Source: Pseudomonadota bacterium
GTDB taxonomy: Bacteria; Pseudomonadota; Gammaproteobacteria; Burkholderiales; Burkholderiaceae_B
Assembly (NCBI GenBank): GCA_023389535.1
Contig: JAEWEH010000393.1
Coordinates: forward strand, 1 to 7,204
Reading direction: 5' to 3'
Length of the DNA stretch: 7,204 bases
Of this stretch, positions 1 through 6,491 are shown piece by piece. The position numbers and the translations under genes were made by a program. The notes under the pieces are model-generated. The model saw only the letters and a program-made list of their open reading frames with translations. It had not been told where the DNA came from and searched no databases. How positions within the stretch are numbered: the first letter of the stretch is position 1; each line of letters opens with the position of its first letter.

Positions 1-224
1 GTATTGATGCCTGAATAAGGCGCGCCGTTACCGCCCGGCGCGTTCACCTTGGTCTGCAGGACGAAGCGCGCCAGCTCTTCACCCACTTTGGGCACTTTGT
101 TTTCCACAACATAGGCCCCGATCGCAGGTACGCCTATGATGGCCATCAACAATACGATGGCGGTAACAATGGATACCTAGATAAGAGAAAAGCCCTGTTG
201 AGCGGTTTGAATACCAGCGGACAT
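1..224 (-). pseudogene. pilS: Major type IVb prepilin PilS, interrupted by an in-frame TAG; 3' partial
   Basis: Translating from ATG at 224, the gene begins MSAGIQTAQQGFSLI, then TAG, then VSIVTAIVLLMAIIGVPAI. It then stays open (GAYVVENKVPKVGEELARF and onward) to the left edge. Apart from the stop, this is a textbook prepilin: a leader ending in Gly11, a prepilin-peptidase site before Phe12, and the hydrophobic helix that packs in the pilus core. The TAG is codon 16, which is mature residue 5, where nearly all type IV pilins have glutamate. One G-to-T change from GAG would explain it. A strong AAGGAG ribosome site and its place just after pilR confirm that this is the structural subunit gene. 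As read, translation would give a 15-residue peptide. Restart downstream would lack the leader. The gene is therefore called a pseudogene, with possible suppression or sequencing error as alternatives. The C-terminal globular domain lies outside the window. Confidence 0.85.
177..179 (-). other. In-frame amber codon at the Glu+5 position of PilS
   Basis: The plus-strand bases cta read TAG on the coding strand and are codon 16 counted from the ATG at 224. The codons before (TTT TCT CTT ATC) and after (GTA TCC ATT GTT) encode the conserved pilin sequence on both sides in the same frame. This is therefore a clean substitution and not a frameshift. A functional GAG would differ only at position 179. 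Confidence 0.93.
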
Positions 225-229
225 GGAAA

Positions 230-235
230 CTCCTT
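230..235 (-). promoter_or_regulatory. Ribosome binding site of pilS (AAGGAG)
   Basis: A perfect AAGGAG lies 5 nt before the ATG at 224, in the 28-nt gap between pilR and pilS. It supports independent, strong translation of the pilin, as expected for the most abundant product of the operon. It also argues against the alternative in-frame ATG at 264-266 inside the end of pilR, which has no such motif. Confidence 0.85.
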
Positions 236-252
236 GGAAGAAACGCGAGCCT

Positions 253-1386
253 TTATTGGCTTGCATAGAAAAGCATCAGGGAACGCCGCAGTTCGTCGAT
301 CACGGCGTAGTGCCATATGCACAGGACGATCAGGCTGGCAAGGCTGCCCAGCAGCATGGCCCAACGCCATACGGTCGCCTGCAGCGCCACATCCCCGAGT
401 ATTTGGGTACGCAAGCGCTGTACGGATAGCGCCAGCCCCATTGGCAGGCCACGCGCCATGACCATGTCGCAAAGGAACCAGAATTGCTCGCGATCCAGCA
501 AGCCTGTGTCCAGCGCTTGGGCGCCCGCCAGGCCGCTGTCGACACGCGCCAGCATGCGCTGTATATGGCTGGCCATCCAGGGGGTGGCGCCAGCGCCCTG
601 GGCCGCCAGTGCCGTGCGCCATTGGACGGGCCCGCTGGCGTCCTTGCCCAGCACAATGGACAGCAGGCCCAGGAAGCGCGTGGCGTTCAGATAGCGATAC
701 AGCCGCCAGACGCCATGCCGGTCCATCCAGCGCCGTGGGATGCCGACGGCATTGGGCAAGGACCAAAGCACGAAGCAGGCGGCACCCGTTACCAGTACGA
801 TAGCCAGCACGGCGTGCGTATCGACCACTGCCGCGAAGTTCCATAGGCCGCGCGCCATCGGGCCATGATAATCAGCCGGCAAACTCGAGAATACGTGTTG
901 CAAGCGCGGCGCCGTAAACCAAGGCACGGCAAGCACCATGGCCAGCAAGGACATCAAAGATACCCCCGCCGCCCACAGTGTCGACGACAGTATCCCCTTG
1001 GCTTGCTCGGCCAGGCGCAGTGCTGCGGCCAATTCTTCCAGCGTCCTGATCAGGGCGGCATTGCCGAACGACTGGGCGCTACGAACCAGTACGAGTTCGC
1101 CATCCGGAAAGCTGCCTTGCCATGTGGCATGCAGATCGCCCCCTGCCGCCTGATAGGCCATCGCCCAGTGGGCCGACAATCTGCCGCGCAAGGAAGCGGG
1201 ACCATATCGGTGCGCATCCATATCGAATATATGCTTCAAGGTCCGCCGGCCCTGCATGCCTGCCAACAGACAAGCAAGGTAATCGTAGTAATCGGAGCGC
1301 CTGGGAAGAAAACGCCAGCGATCGAAGGCCAGTTTGATGCTCTCCGACCATGCCCCCCTATGCCGCGGCGGTATGGCGGCCATCAT
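253..1386 (-). CDS. pilR: Type IVb pilus inner-membrane platform protein (PilR, GspF/PilC family)
   Basis: This 377-residue polytopic protein matches the T2SSF platform family. It should sit in the inner membrane, bind the PilQ ATPase and guide pilins into the fibre. A cytoplasmic N-terminal helical domain (about 1-130, with RRSDYYDYLACLLAGMQ and LRTL/EELAAALRL-type helices) precedes hydrophobic segments at about 134-156. Further hydrophobic segments lie at about 183-209 and 340-362, with a second cytoplasmic helical domain between them (about 215-335). This is the usual duplicated GspF plan. The start is ambiguous. ATG at 1386 overlaps the pilQ stop as ATGA, with GGCGG at 1391-1395 four nt upstream; ATG at 1383 follows directly and has better spacing; ATG at 1398 lacks a ribosome binding site. 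I use 1386. Length and topology look complete, with no sign of decay. The stop at 253-255 is 28 nt before the usual pilS start. Confidence 0.92.
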   Translation of the reverse strand: MMAAIPPRHRGAWSESIKLAFDRWRFLPRRSDYYDYLACLLAGMQGRRTLKHIFDMDAHRYGPASLRGRLSAHWAMAYQAAGGDLHATWQGSFPDGELVLVRSAQSFGNAALIRTLEELAAALRLAEQAKGILSSTLWAAGVSLMSLLAMVLAVPWFTAPRLQHVFSSLPADYHGPMARGLWNFAAVVDTHAVLAIVLVTGAACFVLWSLPNAVGIPRRWMDRHGVWRLYRYLNATRFLGLLSIVLGKDASGPVQWRTALAAQGAGATPWMASHIQRMLARVDSGLAGAQALDTGLLDREQFWFLCDMVMARGLPMGLALSVQRLRTQILGDVALQATVWRWAMLLGSLASLIVLCIWHYAVIDELRRSLMLFYASQ

Positions 1387-3101
1387 GTCACCGCCCATAA
1401 GCGCGGCGCCGCCGCGTTGTTCGGGCTGTCTTGGCGAACGGCCAGCCGCTGCGTTTCAAATGCATGAAAACGCACTTCGACATCGCGGGGATCGATCTCG
1501 CCTCGGAATACTTTCAGCATCGCGCAATCCATGGCTGAACGGGCATGCTGCACTGCCAGCGCAGGCTCCAGGAGCTCTGCAGCTACCGTGCGGCCCGCGT
1601 AGCCACTCAGTTCAGGCAAGGAGGGTTGCCGGCATGCGTCGCAGCCCTGTGGGTTGCGGATACGTATGTGCCGGCTGTCCTCCGCGTACAAGATTTCTAT
1701 GCTTTCCAGCCATGTTCGCCATTGCGGGGGGCTCATGTGCCGGCCATCCAGATGATTCCCTCCGGTCTCAAGCAGGCGCCGCACCGGCGACGCGCAATGG
1801 CGGCAAAGCGCCGGCAGCAAGGCCTGAAAGACCAAGAGCTTGAGCATGCCCGGCGTGGCGAGAAAATCCTTCGACACGCCGATGAAGTCGGACGCCAGCC
1901 TGTGCGGAATCAATGCGGCGGACGGCGCATGCACGGTGGTGTAGACATTCACCCCGGCACCGGCAAGGTCCATGAAGGCTCGCCCGGTTTCGCGGTCGCG
2001 CACTTCACCAAGCAACACGTCGGTCATGGCGGAACGCTTGAGCGCGCGCAGTTTGGCGGCATAACTGTCGTGTGCATCGGCGTCCAGCCTGCGGGCCAGG
2101 CTATTCTGGATCGCACCGGGTATGGTGTATTCGACCGGGTCCTCCATGGTGATGACCTTGCGGTGTCCGGGCAAGCGTGCAATCAGTGAGGCCAGGCTGG
2201 TGGATTTACCCGAACCGACAGTTCCGCCAAAGACCACCGCGCCGCCTTCGGACAGCATGACACGGTCGATGAGCTGTATCTGGTCGGGCAGATAGCCCAA
2301 ATGCTCGAGGTCCGGCAGGCGGCTGGCGCCATCGCGCTGAAGTAAGCGCAGGCAGACACTGGGCCCGGCCTCCGCCGCCAGGGAAGCCCAGCGCAGCGTG
2401 ACTTCGCGGCCATCGACACGCCTGGTCATGCTGCCTTGTTGCTCGGCGAAGGGATCAAAGACCGCGCCGTTGCCGCCGCGAATATCCATCCATGCCACCG
2501 AAAGCATATCCAGCAGTGTACTGGTCGGCATGCGCCGAAAGCGCTCGGGCGCAAGATAACGCCCGCACACCGTGTACTTGACTTCGGACTCAGGCTCGTG
2601 CAGGCGCAGATTCAAATGGATGTCGCTTGCACCTTGCCTGACGCCCCATTCGACAAGGTCCTGAAACGCATGAGCCAAGGCAGTGCGGGACTGCCCCCGT
2701 GTGGCGCCCGCCACACCGGACAAGGAAGCTGCGGTGAGTTGCTGACGAGCGATCGCCAACAACAAAGGAGCGGCGAGCACATAGCGCGCCGGGCATGCCG
2801 GGCTATAACCCGACAGCACAATCCGGTGGGCCAGCTCATCGGCCTGATCGCTTGCCACGTGTTCGGCCAAAGCAAAAATCGCGACGCTGTCGTCGTCCAG
2901 CTGTATCGGGTTCAGCCGGCCGGCCAGCGCTTCGACGCCGAAATGAACGCTCAACGATCGCCGGAAACCCGGCGCCATGGCAGCCAATTCATCTGCATTG
3001 GAAATCGGCACCGCCGTCGCGGCATCAAACCGCCCGTACGGCGCGGCTGGCTGCGCCGCCCAGCGCTTGGCGGCCTTCCGCCGGGTCCAGAGAGCAATCA
3101 T
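1383..3101 (-). CDS. pilQ: Type IVb pilus assembly ATPase (PilQ, GspE/PilB superfamily)
   Basis: This 572-residue cytoplasmic secretion ATPase should power pilin polymerisation by ATP hydrolysis at the inner-membrane platform. Residues 1-140 form a divergent N-terminal domain. From about 141 (AFQDLVEWGVRQGASDIHLNL) the T2SSE fold begins. Walker A is GTVGSGKST at 293-301, the Asp box is MEDPVEY at 319-325, Walker B is DVLLGEVRD at 361-369, and the His box is TTVHAPSA with His391. Two CxxC pairs (Cys433/436 and Cys487/490) form a tetracysteine, probably zinc-binding, motif as in GspE/PilB-type ATPases, followed by GYAGRT at 500-505. All catalytic elements are present. The start at 3101 is chosen because it overlaps the pilP stop as TAATG, with GGGGAT upstream. 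A longer in-frame start at 3173 would overlap pilP by 73 nt and adds no recognisable domain. Despite the name, this is the R64-type PilQ ATPase, not the IVa secretin PilQ. Confidence 0.94.
   Translation of the reverse strand: MIALWTRRKAAKRWAAQPAAPYGRFDAATAVPISNADELAAMAPGFRRSLSVHFGVEALAGRLNPIQLDDDSVAIFALAEHVASDQADELAHRIVLSGYSPACPARYVLAAPLLLAIARQQLTAASLSGVAGATRGQSRTALAHAFQDLVEWGVRQGASDIHLNLRLHEPESEVKYTVCGRYLAPERFRRMPTSTLLDMLSVAWMDIRGGNGAVFDPFAEQQGSMTRRVDGREVTLRWASLAAEAGPSVCLRLLQRDGASRLPDLEHLGYLPDQIQLIDRVMLSEGGAVVFGGTVGSGKSTSLASLIARLPGHRKVITMEDPVEYTIPGAIQNSLARRLDADAHDSYAAKLRALKRSAMTDVLLGEVRDRETGRAFMDLAGAGVNVYTTVHAPSAALIPHRLASDFIGVSKDFLATPGMLKLLVFQALLPALCRHCASPVRRLLETGGNHLDGRHMSPPQWRTWLESIEILYAEDSRHIRIRNPQGCDACRQPSLPELSGYAGRTVAAELLEPALAVQHARSAMDCAMLKVFRGEIDPRDVEVRFHAFETQRLAVRQDSPNNAAAPRLWAVT
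1391..1395 (-). promoter_or_regulatory. Probable ribosome binding site of pilR (GGCGG)
   Basis: GGCGGTGA on the coding strand resembles the GGAGGTGA consensus. It lies 4 nt before the ATG at 1386 and 7 nt before the adjacent ATG at 1383, so either could be used. It would lie inside the coding sequence of the longer start at 1398, which argues against that start. Confidence 0.5.
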
Positions 3102-3622
3102 TATTGCGCCATCCCCAAAGCAGGCTGCAAGCAAAGCGTATGCGCTTCGTCCTTCCGCTCCAGATGCACACAAGAGCCCGATATCCCGCGCAGTTGGTAG
3201 ACAGAGGGATGTGGCTTCACGCCTATCGGCAGACTGCGGTCGCGCATGTAGACATGGCGATCGCCGCCTATCATGACTTCCGCGACCAGCCTTTTTCCCA
3301 CCCCGTACAAGGCGAGCAATTTTAATTTACCGCTGTGCGCGACAGGTAAGGCAGTACCGGCGGTGCCGGTATCCAGACTGCTGCGCAACTGGCGCAATGC
3401 CAGGGCAGTATCGAGCCGCATCAGTTCGCGCACCGACATCTGATCCACCTGCGCCGCCGGGGCGGCCGAGCTCGAGGCCAAGGCCCAAGCCGGCAGGCAG
3501 CCGAGGCATAATGCGAATGCCAGGCCGTCAAGACGTGGCGGCCGCATCTTGCGTAACGGGTATTGCGCCAGGCTTGGTTGACGCATGGGAGCCCGAAGCG
3601 TTGAGCTGGTTTTCCGTTTCAT
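3101..3622 (-). CDS. pilP: Type IVb pilus biogenesis protein PilP (exported)
   Basis: I read this gene as 173 residues starting at 3622, because a perfect AAGGAG lies 6 nt upstream. The first 50 residues are a long basic stretch followed by a hydrophobic core (LAFALCLGCLPAWALA) and a likely signal-peptidase site near ALA-SS. A later ATG at 3547 would give a conventional 24-residue signal peptide but has no clear ribosome binding site. Mature residues 60-85 are helical (SVRELMRLDTALALRQLR). The C-terminal half (about 98-168) is a small beta domain from KLKLLALYGVGKRLVAEV to CVHLERKDEAHTLCL, with Cys151 and Cys164 placed to form a disulfide. Position between pilO and the ATPase gene, size and the YGVGKRL segment fit PilP of R64-type pili. 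PilP is a periplasmic component thought to connect inner-membrane proteins with the secretin. The gene overlaps pilO by 95 nt in another frame. Its stop shares one base with the pilQ start (TAATG). Confidence 0.82.
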   Translation of the reverse strand: MKRKTSSTLRAPMRQPSLAQYPLRKMRPPRLDGLAFALCLGCLPAWALASSSAAPAAQVDQMSVRELMRLDTALALRQLRSSLDTGTAGTALPVAHSGKLKLLALYGVGKRLVAEVMIGGDRHVYMRDRSLPIGVKPHPSVYQLRGISGSCVHLERKDEAHTLCLQPALGMAQ

Positions 3623-4904
3623 ACAGCACTCCTTGTAGGGTGAGGGTGAGGCGGCTGCTTGCCACAGCGGGACGCGCCTGCTCACCAAGCGTTAGGATGG
3701 CTCGATTCCAGGACATGGACGTCGCCAATGGCGGCAACAGGCTTGCGGAACGCAGAGGGCCGCTGATATGTACGGGCCGATGCAAGGGCATATGCAGATC
3801 CGCCGGACGCACCGGGACCCGTCCTTGCCCGTCTTTGGGAGGGGCCGTCAGCACTGGCGCGGGTTTGCCGACATGGATATTGGCAAAGCCCGGCCGCAGC
3901 GCTTGCAAGGCACTGAACAGCCGTTGTTCGGTGTCGGCGCTGGACGCCAACCTTAGTCGTGCCAGCGGCAGACCATGCGGCGCAGTCAGCCAGCTACCTT
4001 CAGCCTGTTCCAGCGAGGCGAAGTCCACTGTCCATGCGGGCGGCGCGCCGGCAATGAAGCCGGCGTTATTCGCTTCGCGCCCTGCCCGCCAATAGCGGGT
4101 CCGGCATTGCCAAGCGGCGCCGGCAGCCATGCATTCCGCCTGCTGCAAGCGCCACCCGTCGATCTCGACAGGCAACTGATGAAAGACATCCAATAATGCG
4201 TGGGTACCGCCTATGCCATGCACTACCTGTGTGCCTATGGCTTGCGCGACGGCGTCATGCCAAAGCCGCGCGGCCAGTACCGCCTGATTGATGCCGCCCG
4301 GTGGAGGTTCAGGGGACCGCTGCGGCAGACTGCGCATCTTGGGCAAGCACAAGGCCAGGACCAGCACAGCCGCGAAACACGGCAACGGCCAGGGAAGCTT
4401 GTACGGCCAGCGACGCAGCGCAGACAGACGGCTGGCGGTTACGCAAGCCGCTTCAAGAGCATTCAGCGTGGGAGCGCTCGCCGTTGCAGCGGAATCCAGC
4501 ACCCGCATTTGCGGATACGCCTGATGCAATTCCTCGAGCACATGCATGGCGTCCTGCTGCGCGGCATACAGGCGGTCCGTACGCGCCACGACGGCGCCCT
4601 CGTGCACGGCAGCCAGCCAATGACGCCCTTCACCCAGATCCATCAATACCGCCGTCGTGCCGCTACCGAACAAATGCGCCAGATTCTGCGCCGCCGAATG
4701 CAGCGGCTTGCGACGGCGGCTCTTGCCCAGCGTCCCGACGCCCACAGCAGCTGCTGCTTCGTTGGCGAGCACCATGTGGCTGGCGCCGCGCTGCCTGGCG
4801 ATCCGGCGCGCCAGGCGGTCCGGGCGTGCGCCGATCAATGGATACCACTCCAAACCAAAAACCAGATCGACCGTTGGCATCGAAAGCGTCAGCGTATTGT
4901 CCAT
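3528..4904 (-). CDS. pilO: Type IVb pilus accessory inner-membrane protein (PilO/PAP_PilO family)
   Basis: This 458-residue protein has the layout of the pilin accessory protein PilO of R64-type systems. A cytoplasmic N-terminal domain of about 165 residues is actin-like in flavour (VFGLEWYPLIGARPDRLARR, ATG-proximal TTAVLMDLGEGRHWLAAVHEG). One transmembrane helix lies at about 170-188 (PWPLPCFAAVLVLALCLP), and a periplasmic C-terminal domain of about 270 residues contains three Cys or more. It probably links the cytoplasmic ATPase side to the periplasmic secretin side, as PilM/N/O fusions do in related machines; this role is inferred from the family. The start lies 3 nt after the pilN stop (TAAgccATG). 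The GAGGAAGG that encodes the last residues of PilN serves as its ribosome binding site. The last 31 residues (from Tyr428) are encoded in DNA shared with pilP. They are Ser/Ala/Thr-rich and probably disordered. Only the family assignment, not the detailed role, is well supported. Confidence 0.86.
   Translation of the reverse strand: MDNTLTLSMPTVDLVFGLEWYPLIGARPDRLARRIARQRGASHMVLANEAAAAVGVGTLGKSRRRKPLHSAAQNLAHLFGSGTTAVLMDLGEGRHWLAAVHEGAVVARTDRLYAAQQDAMHVLEELHQAYPQMRVLDSAATASAPTLNALEAACVTASRLSALRRWPYKLPWPLPCFAAVLVLALCLPKMRSLPQRSPEPPPGGINQAVLAARLWHDAVAQAIGTQVVHGIGGTHALLDVFHQLPVEIDGWRLQQAECMAAGAAWQCRTRYWRAGREANNAGFIAGAPPAWTVDFASLEQAEGSWLTAPHGLPLARLRLASSADTEQRLFSALQALRPGFANIHVGKPAPVLTAPPKDGQGRVPVRPADLHMPLHRPVHISGPLRSASLLPPLATSMSWNRAILTLGEQARPAVASSRLTLTLQGVLYETENQLNASGSHASTKPGAIPVTQDAAATS
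3629..3634 (-). promoter_or_regulatory. Ribosome binding site of pilP inside pilO (AAGGAG)
   Basis: AAGGAG lies 6 nt before the ATG at 3622, within the pilO coding sequence. It decides in favour of 3622 over the later ATGs at 3586 and 3547, neither of which has a comparable motif. It also rules out the more distant in-frame ATG at 3688. Confidence 0.75.
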
Positions 4905-4907
4905 GGC

Positions 4908-6491
4908 TTAGAGCCCTTCCTCGATCTGGGCCGTAACCACCATGATCGTGGTCAGTTGCTGCGTGGACGCGCGATCGCTTCCGCCCAATGCCAAAGGCAT
5001 GCCCGGATTCAGCCGGCGGCCTTCGGTTTCTTCCTGGCTGCGATCAAAGCCGGAAATGAGCAGCGGCTGCCCCGGCTGCAAGGCCACCTGCTGCACCGTG
5101 CCATTGCCGTCTATGGTGATCTGCTGGAGCTGAAGTGGATTCTCCTTGTCTCCGAACGTTACGGATTTGAGGGGCTGGGCCACCGTATTGTCGTAAGCCA
5201 CCGAAAGCAGTATCTGGCCGTCTTCCTGGGCGTCGGGAACGAGCGTAAGCAGCGAGCCCACGGTCTCTTCGCGCTGACTGACCGACACAGATGGCAGGCT
5301 GATGCCCGCGCCGCCCGGCAGCGCAGTGGTTTGCACTTTGTCGATATACGAGAAAGTGGTACGCACGGCATGCGTCACAGGCCGCCTATTGAGCGTCAAC
5401 ACTGGCAGACTGCTGCGGCGCACGACCCGCCCGACTTGGCTAAGAGCCTTGATGACGGCATCGGAACGGCGAAACGGCCCCTCGTTCAAACCGAGGCTCA
5501 GGGCTCCCGCATCGGCAAGGCCCGAGCCCGGTACCGCCATGGCCGCGGCAATCTTGGCGCTGGAGAACACCAGGTTCCAGTCCAGCCCCGCTTCCGCGTT
5601 ATCGTGCATGGCAACGGTGAGCTCTTCGAACACCAGGCGCACTCGACGTGTAAGTGCGCGGTTCTCCCGATCCAGATAGGCGCCGATGCGTTGCAGCACA
5701 TCAGGCGTGTCGGTGACCACGATGGAAGAGCTGGCCCCGGCTTCTGCAACCAGGATGCCCGCGCGTGAAAGAAAGGGTTCGATACGGGCACGCACCACCG
5801 CCAGTACATCCAGTTCGGGGCTGCTAAGGCTGGTCTTGGATGTGCTGACAAAACCCTGTGATGACCCGCCGCCTGCCAGGCCGAGGGAGGCCTCGGCGTT
5901 GGCACTGAGTGTCAGCGCGCGCACATTGAATACGCGGGTTTCCGTCCGATAGAACTCGATGCGTTCGTGCTCGTAGCGCCACATGAGCCCCAGGCGAGCG
6001 GCTATGCGATCGAGTATGCGGGCCAGGGGTTCGGGGCCGCCATCCAGCCTTAGTGTCGTTGGCGCCAGCACCGTTTGCGAGGGCCCGCCAGCCAGGCGCG
6101 GCAGAAAGAGCTCCAGCGGCAGCAAAGCGTCCGGGCGAATGTGCACGGGGATGTTGGTTGCAGCGGAAATGCGCTGCGCCACCCCGGGCAGGTCCACAGG
6201 ACCGTCGGAGAACATCAAGGTGGTATTTACCGTGCCGCGCAAGGCCGGTGGCAGCGCCACTTCGCGCGCGAGTGGTTGGGCCGGCCCGGCCAGCCATGGT
6301 CTGTCGACATCCTGGTCCGCCTTGCGGCGCTGCGCATCGCCCACGGTCTGGGAAAAGTCTTCATGCTGTGCCTGGATACCCGCCTGCGTCAGATCGATGG
6401 ATGCCGCAATCTGGCGCAGCTTGTCGCTAAGCGCGCAAGCCGACAGCGTCGCGCACATCCATGCGGCCAGGCAGCAACGCAGCAGCCTCAT
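4908..6491 (-). CDS. pilN: Type IVb pilus secretin, outer-membrane lipoprotein (PilN family)
   Basis: This 527-residue protein is predicted to form the multimeric outer-membrane channel through which the pilus leaves the cell. Residues 1-19 are a lipoprotein signal peptide ending in the lipobox LSAC, with Cys19 as the lipidated residue. Residues about 100-185 (from LPGVAQRISAATNIPVHI to IEFYRTETRVFNV) look like the periplasmic STN/N0-type domain, and about 225-290 (LDVLAVVRARIEPFLS to RVRLVFEEL) like an N1-type ring domain. The C-terminal secretin core runs from about 360 to 525. It contains VGSLLTLVPDAQEDGQILL followed by GFDRSQEETEGRR, typical of secretin beta-barrel segments. Length is close to that of R64 PilN-type secretins, and no frameshift or missing domain is apparent. 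The ATG overlaps the upstream stop as ATGA and is preceded by GAGG at 6497-6500 with 5-nt spacing, which fixes the start. It is the PilN-type counterpart of BfpB/TcpC, not the IVa PilQ secretin. Confidence 0.93.
   Translation of the reverse strand: MRLLRCCLAAWMCATLSACALSDKLRQIAASIDLTQAGIQAQHEDFSQTVGDAQRRKADQDVDRPWLAGPAQPLAREVALPPALRGTVNTTLMFSDGPVDLPGVAQRISAATNIPVHIRPDALLPLELFLPRLAGGPSQTVLAPTTLRLDGGPEPLARILDRIAARLGLMWRYEHERIEFYRTETRVFNVRALTLSANAEASLGLAGGGSSQGFVSTSKTSLSSPELDVLAVVRARIEPFLSRAGILVAEAGASSSIVVTDTPDVLQRIGAYLDRENRALTRRVRLVFEELTVAMHDNAEAGLDWNLVFSSAKIAAAMAVPGSGLADAGALSLGLNEGPFRRSDAVIKALSQVGRVVRRSSLPVLTLNRRPVTHAVRTTFSYIDKVQTTALPGGAGISLPSVSVSQREETVGSLLTLVPDAQEDGQILLSVAYDNTVAQPLKSVTFGDKENPLQLQQITIDGNGTVQQVALQPGQPLLISGFDRSQEETEGRRLNPGMPLALGGSDRASTQQLTTIMVVTAQIEEGL

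Noticed and set aside
177..179. Phase-variable switch or frameshift as the cause of the pilS stop
   Set aside because: There is no homopolymer or short tandem repeat at the site, and the frame is the same before and after the stop. The lesion is a substitution.
146..844. 232-codon open frame on the minus strand covering the end of pilR and the start of pilS
   Set aside because: It is out of frame with both PilR and PilS, whose translations contain the recognisable membrane segments and pilin sequence.
3102..3173. Longer start for pilQ at 3173
   Set aside because: It would add 24 residues with no domain and overlap pilP by 73 nt. The TAATG junction at 3101 is the usual arrangement.
2436..3200. 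254-codon open frame on the plus strand
   Set aside because: It lies opposite the N-terminal half of pilQ, has no motif, and has no ribosome site that stands out. It is a shadow frame.
3623..3688. Longer start for pilP at 3688
   Set aside because: The perfect AAGGAG 6 nt before 3622 points to the shorter start, and the extra residues lie further inside pilO with no signal-like character.
4200..5768. 522-codon open frame on the plus strand
   Set aside because: It is antisense to pilO and pilN, which have clear family motifs. Its translation is rich in His, Arg and Gln with no recognisable domain, as expected for a shadow of GC-rich coding DNA.
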